The notes beneath the pieces are model-generated. The model did no database searches, was not told the DNA's origin, and was given only the letters and a program-made list of their open reading frames with translations. A stretch of DNA of 45,489 bases from Paracoccaceae bacterium (GTDB lineage: Bacteria; Pseudomonadota; Alphaproteobacteria; Rhodobacterales; Rhodobacteraceae): NCBI GenBank assembly GCA_019429405.1, contig JAHYIZ010000023.1, positions 1 to 45,489 of the forward strand, read 5' to 3'. Made by a program: the position numbers and the translations under genes. Shown here piece by piece: positions 35,181 to 44,304 of this stretch (position 1 is the stretch's first letter; the number at the start of each line of letters is the position of its first letter).

Positions 35181-35222
35181 GCGGGGGGCCTTCTGCCCCC
35201 CGCACCCCCCGAGGGTATTTGG
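35181..35222. repeat. Intergenic hairpin repeat between ftsY and the EamA gene
   Basis: Perfect 9-base arms GCGGGGGGC (35181-35189) and GCCCCCCGC (35195-35203) around CTTCT, followed by ACCCCCCGAGGGTATTTGG (35204-35222). Same layout as the element at 21767-21802 and sharing the GGTATT tail. Probably a member of a dispersed Rhodobacteraceae intergenic repeat family; it may attenuate read-through from ftsY. Confidence 0.65.
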
Positions 35223-35244
35223 GCAAAGAAGACGCCGTTCGGGG

Positions 35245-36249
35245 TCACGCCTCGGCACCAACCAGCGCGCGCGCGAAATCCTCAGGGTCGAAGGGGGCGA
35301 GGTCGTCGATCTGTTCGCCCACGCCGATCGCGTGGATCGGCAGGCCGAAGCGGTCGGCCAGCGCCACCAGCACGCCGCCCTTGGCGGTGCCATCGAGCTT
35401 GGTCATGACAAGGCCGCTGACATCCGAGATCTTGCGGAAGATCTCGACCTGATTGAGCGCATTCTGCCCGGTGGTAGCGTCGAGCACCAGAAGCGTGGTG
35501 TGCGGCGCGCTGGGGTCTTTCTTGCGGATCACGCGCACGATCTTGGCCAGCTCTTCCATCAGGTCGGCGCGGTTTTGCAACCGGCCCGCAGTGTCGATCA
35601 GCAAGATGTCGGCGCCATCGGCCTGCGCGCGGGCCATCGCGTCAAAGGCAAGGCTCGCGGGGTCGGAGCCTTCGGGCGCGGTCAGCACCGGCACCCCGGC
35701 GCGGCTGCCCCAGACCTGAAGCTGTTCGACCGCCGCCGCGCGGAAGGTATCGCCCGCCGCGATCACCACCTTCTTGCCCGCAGCGCTCAGTTGCGAGGCA
35801 AGTTTGCCGATGGTCGTGGTCTTGCCAGAGCCGTTGACGCCCACCACCAGCACCACCTGCGGGTGCGCCGCGATCAGCGGCAGCGGGCGCGCCACCGGCT
35901 CCATGATGCGGGCGATCTCGGCGGCGAGCGCCGCCTTGATCTCGGGCACCGACAGCCGCTTGCCCAGCCGCCCTTCGGCAAGGTTGGCAGTGACGCGCGC
36001 GGCGGTTTCAACGCCCATGTCGGCTGCGATCAAAAGGTCTTCGAGCCCTTCAAGCATGGCATCGTCAAGCACCCGGCGCGGCTCGGCCTCGTCTGCCCGC
36101 CCGAGCATGCGGCCCAAGAGGCCCGGCTTGGCGGCGGGCTGTGGTTCGGGCGTAGCGGTGGGCGCGTCGGTGACAATCGCCGCCAGCCCCGCGTCGAGTT
36201 TTTCCGAACTTCGGGTGAGGCGGGATTTGAGCTTGGCGAAGAACGACAT
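35245..36249 (-). CDS. ftsY: Signal recognition particle receptor FtsY
   Basis: 334-residue SRP GTPase that docks ribosome-SRP complexes at the membrane. It has an N-terminal basic/amphipathic start (MSFFAKLKSRL), a short variable linker, the N domain from about 65, and the G domain with P-loop GVNGSGKTTTIGKLA, DTFRAAAVEQL, DTAGRL and TKLDGTAKGG. The A domain is short, as is common in alphaproteobacteria. First of the ftsY-eamA-yciB minus-strand group. Confidence 0.97.
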   Translation of the reverse strand: MSFFAKLKSRLTRSSEKLDAGLAAIVTDAPTATPEPQPAAKPGLLGRMLGRADEAEPRRVLDDAMLEGLEDLLIAADMGVETAARVTANLAEGRLGKRLSVPEIKAALAAEIARIMEPVARPLPLIAAHPQVVLVVGVNGSGKTTTIGKLASQLSAAGKKVVIAAGDTFRAAAVEQLQVWGSRAGVPVLTAPEGSDPASLAFDAMARAQADGADILLIDTAGRLQNRADLMEELAKIVRVIRKKDPSAPHTTLLVLDATTGQNALNQVEIFRKISDVSGLVMTKLDGTAKGGVLVALADRFGLPIHAIGVGEQIDDLAPFDPEDFARALVGAEA

Positions 36250-36304
36250 ATGCGACCCTTTCGGTTGCCTCCCACCTAATCAATCCGGGGCGGCGTGGAA
36301 AGGG

Positions 36305-37000
36305 TCAGATGGCCCCGGTCAGCGCGCCGCCAAGGCTGCCAAGCAAGATCAGCGCCTGACCCGCCCAATAGGCGGGCCAGAGCGCGCGCGCCAGCAGGCG
36401 GCGCGGGCCGGGGGCGCGGACCACGAAGCGTTCAAGCGCCAGCATCACATCGGAGGCGACGAAGAGCGCGGCCCCGATGCGCAGCAGGGCAGCACCCGGC
36501 CCGGCGGGCACCAGCGCCGCCGCCGCCATCAGGCCGATCACCGCCACATAGCCGCGCACCGGGGCGGCAAGCGCGCCGGTCTGTGGCGCCAGCCAGAACT
36601 CGGTTGACCCGAGCAGCACCACCAGCACCGCAAAGGCGGCAAGGTCGGGGGCATTCGGCACCCAGGGTTGCCCTGCCGAGAACCCCGCCAGCACCAGCAG
36701 CGCTGGCGCGGCGAAGGCCGCCGCATAGGCAAGGTGCCCCGCCGCAAACGCGCCCATCCCCGCGAGAAATGCCGGCGTTCCGGGGCGCGTAAGCGCGAAA
36801 TCGCCCGCCGCGCCAAGTGCCAGCCCCGCCACGATCAGCCCCGGCGCCCCCGCCACCCATGCGGCCAGCGCAAGAAGCGCGACCGAGGCGGTCTTGGTGG
36901 CGCTGCGCGGCCAGCCCGTGGCAGTAGCTGCTGCCCAACGAAATTCGTAAATCAGCGCCAGGCCCGCCGCCGCCGCGATCAAAACCATTGCCAGCTGCAT
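36305..37000 (-). CDS. YhhN-family membrane protein (lysoplasmalogenase-like)
   Basis: 231 residues, nearly all hydrophobic, with about eight helices and the YhhN (TMEM86-like) pattern: an early KTASVALLAL segment, GDFALTR, AAGHLAYAAAF, and a late VASDVMLALERFV with conserved acidic residues. Eukaryotic and some bacterial members hydrolyse lysoplasmalogens; activity here is unproven. The start ATG 37000 (MQLAMVLIA) fits the first helix; the open frame upstream is antisense to the AlkB gene. Divergent from the AlkB-family gene by 126 bases. Confidence 0.85.
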   Translation of the reverse strand: MQLAMVLIAAAAGLALIYEFRWAAATATGWPRSATKTASVALLALAAWVAGAPGLIVAGLALGAAGDFALTRPGTPAFLAGMGAFAAGHLAYAAAFAAPALLVLAGFSAGQPWVPNAPDLAAFAVLVVLLGSTEFWLAPQTGALAAPVRGYVAVIGLMAAAALVPAGPGAALLRIGAALFVASDVMLALERFVVRAPGPRRLLARALWPAYWAGQALILLGSLGGALTGAI

Positions 37001-37126
37001 GTGCGCCTCTCTCAAGGGGTCCGAGCCAGACTGCGCTGAAATCCTTGCCGGGGCAACGGCGCGCACCAGCAAGAGACCCTGCCAATTGCCGCCTTGGCGC
37101 GCTAGAATGGCGCCCGGAGGTGCCCC

Positions 37127-38215
37127 ATGCCCGCTCGCCCGCTTGCCCGTTTCATCCGTCAGCCGCCGCCTGTCTCGGCCTTCGCCATGGTCACGTTGCT
37201 GCCGCTGCTGGTGCTGGCGCTGGGCGCGCTTGTGGGCGGCTGGCTGGCATGGGCGGCGCTGGCGCTGATCACGCTGGTGACCTTTGCGCTGGATGAGTTG
37301 GCGGCGCGCGCCTTTCCCGACGCGCCCGAGGGGGCCGCGTTTCCCACCGCCGACCGGCTTTCGGTGGTGTTGGCGGCCGCGCATTTCGCGGCACTGGCGC
37401 TGGCGATCTGGGCGCTTTCCGGCGGCACCGGGCTTGGCGCGACAAGCGCGGTGGCGGTGTTCCTTGGCTTTGGCCTCTTTTTCGGGCAGGTGAGCAACGC
37501 CAATGCGCATGAGCTGATCCACCGCAGCCAAAGGCCGCTCTTCTGGCTTGGCATGTGGGTCTATATCTCGCTCGGCTTTGGCCACCACACCTCGGCGCAC
37601 CGCCTTGTGCACCACCGCTTTGCCGCCACCGATGATGACCCCAGCTCGGCCGAACTGGGCGAGGGGTTCTGGGATTTCGCGCCGCGTGCGTGGTGGGGCG
37701 GGTTCGTCGCGGGATACGAGATGGAACAGGGGCTGCGCGCGCGTCAGGGGCAGGGCAGGGCACGGGGCAGGGCGCGGCGCAACCCCTATCTGCTTTACCT
37801 TGGCGGTGCTGCGGCGGTTGCGCTGGCGGTGGCGCTTGGCTCTGGTTGGCGCGGGCTCATGGCGTGGCTTGCGCTTGCAGCCTATGCGCAGGTGCAACTG
37901 CTGCTGTCGGATTATGTTCAGCACTATGGGTTGCGCCGCAAGACCCTGCCCGGCGGCGACCCTGAACCGATCGGCCCCGCGCATAGCTGGGATGCGCCGC
38001 ACCCGGCCTCGTCGCTCTGGATGCTGAACGCGCCGCGCCATTCCGACCACCACGCCCACCCCGGCCGCCCCTACCCGGCGCTGCGGCTGGGCGCGGTCGG
38101 CCCCGGCCGCCCGATCCTGCCCCGATCCTTGCCCGCCATGGCGGCGCTGGCGCTGGTGCCGCCGCTTTGGCGCCGGGTGATGGACCGGCGCGTGCGCGCG
38201 CTCCAAAAGCTGTGA
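37127..38215 (+). CDS. AlkB-type alkane monooxygenase/fatty acid hydroxylase family protein
   Basis: 362-residue integral-membrane di-iron enzyme with about six helices and all AlkB histidine boxes: HELIHR (near 126), HHTSAHRLVHHR with DDDPSSAELGEGFW (near 150-180), DYVQHYGL (near 264) and APRHSDHHAHPGRPYPALR (near 305). The HYG and third boxes match alkane 1-monooxygenase rather than plain desaturases. It is slightly shorter than classic AlkB (~400). No rubredoxin gene is adjacent, so the electron donor is elsewhere. GGAGG precedes the ATG. Confidence 0.9.
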   Translation: MPARPLARFIRQPPPVSAFAMVTLLPLLVLALGALVGGWLAWAALALITLVTFALDELAARAFPDAPEGAAFPTADRLSVVLAAAHFAALALAIWALSGGTGLGATSAVAVFLGFGLFFGQVSNANAHELIHRSQRPLFWLGMWVYISLGFGHHTSAHRLVHHRFAATDDDPSSAELGEGFWDFAPRAWWGGFVAGYEMEQGLRARQGQGRARGRARRNPYLLYLGGAAAVALAVALGSGWRGLMAWLALAAYAQVQLLLSDYVQHYGLRRKTLPGGDPEPIGPAHSWDAPHPASSLWMLNAPRHSDHHAHPGRPYPALRLGAVGPGRPILPRSLPAMAALALVPPLWRRVMDRRVRALQKL

Positions 38216-38278
38216 TCGGGGCGGGGCTTTCGCATCGGCGCCAGATCTGGCAGGCTGTCGCAAACGGAGGGTCGGCCC

Positions 38279-38674
38279 ATGCGGCTTTTTCTCGCAGCAA
38301 CGCTCGCGCTGGTTCCCTTCGCTTCGGCGGCGCAGGACGCCCTTGATGCCGAGGCGTTCGATGCCCGCACCGTCGGACGCACCATCACCTACAGCCGTCA
38401 GGGCGAGGTCTATGGCATCGAGGAATATCTGCCCGGCAGGCGCGTGCGCTGGGCCTTCAAGGGCGACACCTGTCAGGAAGGTATCTGGTTTCAGCGCGAA
38501 AGCTACATCTGCTTTGCCTATGACAACCGGTCCGATCTGCAGTGCTGGACCTTCACCGATACTGACGCCGGGCTGACGGCGCAGTTCATGGGCGATAGCG
38601 GCGCCGACCGGCTGGTGTCGCTTGCCGAAAGCCCGCAGCCGCTCGCCTGTGCCGGCAGCTTTATCGGCGCCTGA
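38279..38674 (+). CDS. Small secreted protein of unknown function
   Basis: 131 residues with a signal peptide (MRLFLAATLALVPFASA, cleavage near 17-18). The mature part has four cysteines (in GDTCQEG, YICFAY, LQCWTF and LACAGS), likely two disulfides, and many aromatic residues, a beta-rich periplasmic look. GGAGGGTCGGCCC precedes the start. The stop is 9 bases from the convergent xseA stop. The family is not recognised by name; similar small exported proteins are common in Rhodobacteraceae. Confidence 0.75.
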   Translation: MRLFLAATLALVPFASAAQDALDAEAFDARTVGRTITYSRQGEVYGIEEYLPGRRVRWAFKGDTCQEGIWFQRESYICFAYDNRSDLQCWTFTDTDAGLTAQFMGDSGADRLVSLAESPQPLACAGSFIGA

Positions 38675-38683
38675 GGTGCTGCG

Positions 38684-40279
38684 TCAAAACAGGCTGCCCT
38701 GATCGTCCGGGCCGCCGCCGTGGTCACCCCTGGCTTTACGCGGCTTGGGCGGTGGCGCAGGTTCGGCCCCCGGCACCAGCACCACCAGCCGCCCGTCGTG
38801 AAACTCGATCTCCAAGGCCGCGGCCAGCGCCGCCGCCGCCCTTGACCCGACCAGCGCATCCTGCGCCCGCACCACAGCAAAGCCGCGCCGCAGGGTTTCG
38901 GTGTAGCCCAGCGTCTGGCGCATCCGGTCAAGCCGCGCCAGCCGCTCGGCCAGCGCCTCGGCGCGCGCGCGCGGCGCCGCATGCAGCCGCTCGGCCAGCC
39001 CCGATAGGGCGCGCCGGCGCTCGGTATTGGCGCGCAGCGCATCGACGCGCGCGCGCACCAGCGCGGGCGCAAGGCGCGTGGCAAGCCTGCCAAGCGCCTC
39101 GCGCGCCCGTGCCAGCCGCGCCATTTGGGCAGGGTTCAGCCGCGCCGCGCGCTCGGTGATCCGGCGCGCTTCGTCGGCCATGAAGCGGCGCAACAGCTCG
39201 GGCCGCACCAGTGCGGCCACCGGGCCAAAGCCGTTGCGCTTGCGCGCCGCGAAGCCGTGCAGCGCGGGCCCCAGCCGCTCAGACCAGAGGTCAAAGCGCT
39301 GCCGTGCCGGGCCGGTCAAGGCGGCGGGCCGCCCCAGCCCCCGCCCCAGATCGGCCAGCCGCTGGCGCCGCGCGTCGCCACGCTGGGTTACGGCGCGGGT
39401 CAGCCGCGCGCCCTGTTCGCCCGCCCAGGCCAGCAGCTCCAGCCGCACCGGCACCGCCATTTCGGCCGCAGCCGTGGGGGTGGGCGCGCGCAGGTCAGCG
39501 GCATAATCGAGCAAGGTGGTGTCGGTTTCGTGGCCCACGGCGGAAATCAGCGGTATGCGGCTGGCCGCCGCCGCCCGCACCACGATTTCCTCGTTGAAGC
39601 CCCAGAGGTCCTCAAGGCTGCCACCGCCGCGCGCCACGATGATCAGGTCGGGCCGTGGCAGCCCCGCCGCAGGCTGCGCGTTGAGCCCGCGTATCGCCGC
39701 CGCCACCTCGGGCGCGCAGGCCTGCCCCTGCACCGCCACCGGCCAGATCAGCACCCGGCGCGGGAAGCGGTCGCGCAGGCGGTGTAGAATGTCGCGGATC
39801 ACCGCGCCCGTGGGCGAGGTCACCACCGCGATCACGCCGGGCAGATAGGGAATGGCCTGCTTGCGCGCGGCTTCAAAAAGCCCCTCTGCCGCCAAAGCCT
39901 GCCGCCGCTTTTCCAGCATCGCCATCAGGGCGCCCGCCCCGGCGGGTTCCACCTCATCGACGATCAGCTGATATTTCGACTGGCCGGGAAAGGTGGTCAG
40001 CCGCCCGGTGGCGATCACCTCCATGCCCTCTTCGGGGCGCACCGCCATGCGCGCGACCTGCCCCTTCCAGCTGACGGCGGCCAGCACGGAACGGTCATCC
40101 TTGAGATCGAAGTAGAGATGCCCCGAGCCGGGCCGTGAAACCCGCCCGACCTCGCCGCGCACCCGCACCCGGCCAAATTCGCCCTCAAGCACCCGCTTCA
40201 CCGCGCCGGAGATTTCCGAAACGGTGAACTCGGGCGCATTGCCGCCGGGGCCTTGGGTGTCGTCGTCGATCAGATCCAT
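38684..40279 (-). CDS. xseA: Exodeoxyribonuclease VII large subunit
   Basis: 531 residues. The OB-fold DNA-binding domain (about 12-110, FTVSEISGAVKRVLEGEFGRVRVRGEV region, GHLYFDLKDD) is followed by the nuclease domain (VVTSPTGAVIRDI, ARGGGSLEDLWGFNEE, ISAVGHETDTTLLDYAADLRAPTPTAAAE). A long coiled-coil region and an Arg/Ala-rich C-terminal tail longer than in E. coli come last. The start at MDLIDDDTQG (40279) avoids an unlikely extension. The gene diverges from purD by 63 bases. The small subunit XseB is not in the window. Confidence 0.96.
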   Translation of the reverse strand: MDLIDDDTQGPGGNAPEFTVSEISGAVKRVLEGEFGRVRVRGEVGRVSRPGSGHLYFDLKDDRSVLAAVSWKGQVARMAVRPEEGMEVIATGRLTTFPGQSKYQLIVDEVEPAGAGALMAMLEKRRQALAAEGLFEAARKQAIPYLPGVIAVVTSPTGAVIRDILHRLRDRFPRRVLIWPVAVQGQACAPEVAAAIRGLNAQPAAGLPRPDLIIVARGGGSLEDLWGFNEEIVVRAAAASRIPLISAVGHETDTTLLDYAADLRAPTPTAAAEMAVPVRLELLAWAGEQGARLTRAVTQRGDARRQRLADLGRGLGRPAALTGPARQRFDLWSERLGPALHGFAARKRNGFGPVAALVRPELLRRFMADEARRITERAARLNPAQMARLARAREALGRLATRLAPALVRARVDALRANTERRRALSGLAERLHAAPRARAEALAERLARLDRMRQTLGYTETLRRGFAVVRAQDALVGSRAAAALAAALEIEFHDGRLVVLVPGAEPAPPPKPRKARGDHGGGPDDQGSLF

Positions 40280-40342
40280 GCCTTGCCTCGCTTGCCCGCT
40301 GACCTTAGAACGCGGCGCAGGCAAGGCCAAGGGGGCGGGGCG

Positions 40343-41605
40343 ATGAACATTCTGGTGCTGGGGGGCGGCGGGCGCGAACATGCGCTGGCGTGGGCGATCA
40401 AGCAAAACCCCAGATGCGACCGGCTGATTGTGGCGCCGGGCAACGCGGGCATCGGCCAGCTTGCCGAGGTGGCCGATATCGACATTCTTTCCGGCGCCAC
40501 CGTGGTAACCTTCTGCGAGGAAAACGCCATTGATTTCGTGGTGGTCGGCCCCGAGGCGCCACTCGCCGCCGGCGTTGCCGACGCGCTTGCCTTGGCGGGC
40601 ATTCTGGTTTTCGGTCCGTCGGCTGCGGCCGCTCGGCTTGAGGCGTCAAAGGCCTTCACCAAGGAAATCTGCGATGCCTGCGGCGCCCCCACCGCCGCCT
40701 GGGCGCGCTTTACCGAAGCCGCCCCGGCGCGCGCCTATGTGCGCCGCATGGGCGCCCCGATCGTGGTCAAGGCCGATGGCCTCGCCGCCGGCAAGGGCGT
40801 GGTCGTGGCGATGACCGAGGCCGAGGCGCTTGCCGCGATTGACGAGATGTTCGCGGGCAGCCTTGGTGCCGCGGGCGCCGAGGTGGTGATTGAAGAGTTC
40901 ATGACCGGCGAAGAGGCGAGCTTCTTCGTGCTTTGCGACGGCACCGAGGTGCTGCCCATCGGCAGCGCGCAAGACCACAAGCGTGTCGGCGAGGGCGACA
41001 TCGGCCCCAATACCGGCGGCATGGGCGCCTATTCCCCCGCCCCGGTGCTGACCGAAGCTATCGCCGCGCAAACGCTCGATGAAATCATCCGCCCCTGCCT
41101 TGCCGAAATGGCGCGCCGGGGCACCCCTTACCGGGGTGTGCTCTTTGCCGGGCTGATGATCGAGAATGGCCGCGCCCGGCTGGTCGAATACAACTGCCGC
41201 TTTGGCGACCCCGAAACGCAAGTGCTGATGTTGCGGCTTGGCGCGCAGGTGCTCGACCTCATGCTGGCCACCGCCGAAGGTCGGCTCGCCGGGGCAGGGG
41301 TCAACTGGGCCGATGACCACGCGTTATGCGTGGTCATGGCGGCGCGGGGTTACCCCGGCGCCTACGCCAAAGGATCGGTGATCAAGGGGCTTGAGGCTCT
41401 GCCGCAAAGCTCGCGCCAAATGGTCTTTCACGCTGGAACCGCGATGCGCGACGGCCAGATTGTCGCCAATGGCGGCCGCGTGCTCACTGTCAGCGCGCGC
41501 GGCGCCACGCTGTCCGAGGCGCATGCCCGTGCCTATGCCATGGTCGATGCAATAGACTGGCCACAGGGCTTTTGCCGCCGCGATATCGGCTGGCGCGCGC
41601 TCTGA
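40343..41605 (+). CDS. purD: Phosphoribosylamine-glycine ligase (GAR synthetase)
   Basis: 420-residue ATP-grasp enzyme of purine synthesis that joins glycine to phosphoribosylamine. Typical segments are MNILVLGGGGREHALAW, GPEAPLAAGVADAL, PIVVKADGLAAGKGVVVA, GEEASFFVLCDG, AQDHKRVGEGDIGPNTGGMGAYSPAP and EYNCRFGDPETQ (here cited singly by family knowledge). The start has GGGGCGGGGCG ahead and the family N-terminus. A large inverted repeat separates it from convergent mltG. Confidence 0.97.
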   Translation: MNILVLGGGGREHALAWAIKQNPRCDRLIVAPGNAGIGQLAEVADIDILSGATVVTFCEENAIDFVVVGPEAPLAAGVADALALAGILVFGPSAAAARLEASKAFTKEICDACGAPTAAWARFTEAAPARAYVRRMGAPIVVKADGLAAGKGVVVAMTEAEALAAIDEMFAGSLGAAGAEVVIEEFMTGEEASFFVLCDGTEVLPIGSAQDHKRVGEGDIGPNTGGMGAYSPAPVLTEAIAAQTLDEIIRPCLAEMARRGTPYRGVLFAGLMIENGRARLVEYNCRFGDPETQVLMLRLGAQVLDLMLATAEGRLAGAGVNWADDHALCVVMAARGYPGAYAKGSVIKGLEALPQSSRQMVFHAGTAMRDGQIVANGGRVLTVSARGATLSEAHARAYAMVDAIDWPQGFCRRDIGWRAL

Positions 41606-41614
41606 AACGCCCAG

Positions 41615-41701
41615 CCTTGCCTTGGAATCAAATATCCCCGCCGGAGGCTCCCGGACTATCCGTAATGTGCCTCCGGCGGGGATATTTCGACCAAGGCAAG
41701 G
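41615..41701. terminator. Large inverted repeat, bidirectional terminator between purD and mltG
   Basis: Outer arms CCTTGCCTTGG (41615-41625) and CCAAGGCAAGG (41691-41701) and inner arms of 19 bases (41630-41648 and 41669-41687, AAATATCCCCGCCGGAGGC and its complement) are all perfect, around a 20-base loop. It is a near-complete 30-base-pair stem between convergent genes. It shares the GGGGATATTT wording with the other intergenic repeats of the window. Confidence 0.75.
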
Positions 41702-41709
41702 GGTAAGGT

Positions 41710-42870
41710 CTAGTTTCCCGCAGGGGGCTGCGCCGCTTCGATCGCGCGCCATCGTGCGACATTGCGGTTGTGCTCGGCCAGCGTTGCGGCAAAGGCGTGG
41801 CCGCCGGTGCCGTCGGCGACGAAGAAGATGAAGTTGGTGTCGGCCGGGTTCAGCGCCGCCTCAATGCTCGCGCGGCCGGGGTTGGCAATGGGCGTGGGCG
41901 GCAAGCCGTCGATCAGATAGGTATTGTAGGGGGTTTCGCGCTGCAATTCACTTTGGCGCAGGCCGCGCCCGAGCGGTGCCTTGCCTTGGGTAACGCCGTA
42001 GATCACCGTCGGGTCGGTTTGCAGCCGGATACCTTGCTCCAGCCGGTTGACAAACACGCTCGCGACCTGACGGCGTTCATCGGGCACGCCGGTTTCCTTT
42101 TCCACGATCGAGGCCATTACCAGCGCCTGCGCGGGGCTGGTGTAGGGCAGACCGTCGGCCCGCGCGGCCCAGGCTTCGGCCAGCACCGCGTCTTGCCGCC
42201 GCGCCATTTCGGCAAGCAGCGCCGCGCGCGTTGACCCGCGCGCCACCTCATAGCTGTCGGGGGCAAGGCTGCCCTCGTCGGGCAGGTCCGTCACATCGCC
42301 GGTCAGGAAATCGGCACGTTTCAGCGCCTCGACCACCTGCCAGACGGTGGCACCCTCGGCCAGCGTCACGCGCAGCCGCAGATCGGGCTTGGCCACCGCA
42401 TCGAGGTATTCGGTGGGTGCAGCGCTTGCCGCCGGGTCGAATTTCACCCGCTCCACATAGCGCGCGGTCGCTGGGTCCACCTCGCGCAGGATCACGTCGG
42501 TTGCATTCACGCCGATGCGGAAGTTGACCTCGGCGCCACAAGTCGAGGGGCCGCCTGCGGTGACGGTGGCGACAATGGCTTGCATCGAGGCGCCCGGCGC
42601 GACGAGATAGGAGCCGAACTTGAGCGACCCGGCCTTGCCCTCAAGATCAGCCCCGGTGCGGAAGATGTAGCCCGAACTGATGGCGCCTTGCGAAATCAGG
42701 GCGTCGGAGACCTTGCGAAAGCTGTCGCCCGGCGCCACCCGCAGGCAGGCGTGGGCCGCAAGCGGGCCGGGCCCGCTATATTCCCGCTGCGCCCATGTGA
42801 CCGCACCCGCCACCGCCACCAGCAGCACGATCAGGATGGTCAGGAAATTCGCAACGATGTGGCGCCACAT
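41710..42870 (-). CDS. mltG: Endolytic transglycosylase MltG
   Basis: 386-residue YceG-family enzyme that cuts nascent peptidoglycan glycans. It has one N-terminal membrane helix (about 6-26), a LysM-like region, and the catalytic domain with the active-site glutamate in ASIVEKETGVPDERRQVASVF (about residues 252-272), then NTYLIDGLPPTPIANPG. The start overlaps the fabF stop by one base (TGATG), the usual fabF-mltG pairing. Confidence 0.95.
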   Translation of the reverse strand: MWRHIVANFLTILIVLLVAVAGAVTWAQREYSGPGPLAAHACLRVAPGDSFRKVSDALISQGAISSGYIFRTGADLEGKAGSLKFGSYLVAPGASMQAIVATVTAGGPSTCGAEVNFRIGVNATDVILREVDPATARYVERVKFDPAASAAPTEYLDAVAKPDLRLRVTLAEGATVWQVVEALKRADFLTGDVTDLPDEGSLAPDSYEVARGSTRAALLAEMARRQDAVLAEAWAARADGLPYTSPAQALVMASIVEKETGVPDERRQVASVFVNRLEQGIRLQTDPTVIYGVTQGKAPLGRGLRQSELQRETPYNTYLIDGLPPTPIANPGRASIEAALNPADTNFIFFVADGTGGHAFAATLAEHNRNVARWRAIEAAQPPAGN

Positions 42871-44132
42871 CAGGCGCGCACCCTGCCCAGCACGAGGCTG
42901 GCGTTGGTACCGCCAAAGCCGAAACTGTTGGAAAGCACCACGTCGATGCGCCGCTTGACCGCCGCGTTCGGGGCAAGGTCGATGGGGGTGGCCACTGCCG
43001 GATTATCCAGATTGATGGTCGGCGGCGCCACTTGGTCGCGGATCGCGAGGATGCAGAAGATCGCCTCGACCGCGCCAGCGGCCCCCAGAAGGTGGCCGAT
43101 CGAGGATTTGGTAGAGGACATCGTGGCACCCGCCGCATGCGCGCCCAAAAGCCGCTCGACCGCCGCCAGTTCAATCGTGTCGGCCATGGTCGAGGTGCCA
43201 TGCGCGTTGATGTAGTCAATCGCCTCTGGGCCGATTCCGGCGCGCTTCAGTGCCGCCTGCATGGCGCGAAAGCCGCCGTTGCCATCTTCGGCGGGGGCGG
43301 TGATGTGGTAGGCATCGCCCGACATGCCGTAGCCCAGCACCTCGGCGTAGATTCTGGCGCCACGCGCCCGCGCGTGTTCGTATTCTTCCAGCACCACCGC
43401 GCCCGCGCCTTCGCCCATCACAAACCCGTCGCGGTCGGCGTCATAGGGGCGGCTGGCCGCTGCCGGGTTATCGGCGCGTTTGGTGGAAAGCGCCTTGCAG
43501 GCGTTGAACCCGGCAATACCGATTTCCGATATCGGCGCCTCGGCGCCGCCTGCCAGCATCACATCGGCGTCGCCCCACTGGATCAGCCGGGCCGCATCGC
43601 CAATCGCATGCGCGCCGGTTGAACAGGCGGTGACGACCGCATGATTCGGCCCCTTGAAGCCGAAGCGGATCGAGACCTGACCTGAAATCAGGTTGATCAG
43701 CGCTGACGGGATGAAGAACGGTGAAACCCGCCGTGGCCCCTTGTCGCGGATCAAGAGCGCGGTATCGGCAATTGCCGAAAGCCCGCCGATGCCTGACCCG
43801 ATCATCACCCCGGTGCGCTCGCGGTCTTCTTCGGTCTGTGGCTCCCAGCCGGAATCGCGCACCGCCTGCACGGCGGCGGTAACGCCGTACAGGATGAAAT
43901 CATCGACCTTGCGCTGGTCTTTCGGTTCCATCCAGTCATCGGGGTTGAAGGTGCCATCGCTGCCATTGCCGCGCGGAACTTCGCAGGCGTATTGGGTGAT
44001 GACGTTCGAGGCATCAAAGCGGGTAATCTGCCCGGCCCCCGATTGCCCGGCCAAGAGCCGCGCCCAGGTTTCCTCGACCCCGCAGGCAAGCGGTGTGACC
44101 ATTCCCAAGCCCGTGATAACGACGCGACGCAT
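42870..44132 (-). CDS. fabF: Beta-ketoacyl-ACP synthase II
   Basis: 420-residue condensing enzyme of fatty acid elongation. The catalytic triad is C170 (VVTACSTGAHA) with the histidines in NAHGTSTMAD and SSIGHLLGAAGA; the lysine in SSTKSS is also present. The start at MRRVVITGLGMVTPLACG (44132) follows GGAGGG. It is coupled to mltG. acpP, which usually lies directly upstream of fabF, is absent here; instead a divergent lytic transglycosylase gene starts 172 bases away. Confidence 0.97.
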   Translation of the reverse strand: MRRVVITGLGMVTPLACGVEETWARLLAGQSGAGQITRFDASNVITQYACEVPRGNGSDGTFNPDDWMEPKDQRKVDDFILYGVTAAVQAVRDSGWEPQTEEDRERTGVMIGSGIGGLSAIADTALLIRDKGPRRVSPFFIPSALINLISGQVSIRFGFKGPNHAVVTACSTGAHAIGDAARLIQWGDADVMLAGGAEAPISEIGIAGFNACKALSTKRADNPAAASRPYDADRDGFVMGEGAGAVVLEEYEHARARGARIYAEVLGYGMSGDAYHITAPAEDGNGGFRAMQAALKRAGIGPEAIDYINAHGTSTMADTIELAAVERLLGAHAAGATMSSTKSSIGHLLGAAGAVEAIFCILAIRDQVAPPTINLDNPAVATPIDLAPNAAVKRRIDVVLSNSFGFGGTNASLVLGRVRA

Positions 44133-44304
44133 GCGACCCTCCGGCAGCCCCCAGTTTCCCGCCTTGATACAGGCTCGCAATTGGCTGCGCAACCGAAGGC
44201 GGTGCGCCGGGTGCCGCAGGCGGGGCTTTGCCGAGTGTGCGGGCGCACGCTTTCCCCAAAGCGGCTTTTGCGCTATGTCCGGCGCGCACAAAACCGGAGC
44301 GTCC

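Noticed and set aside
37001-38263. Extension of the YhhN-family frame to 652 codons
   Set aside because: The extra 420 codons are antisense to the AlkB-family gene; the protein begins naturally at 37000.
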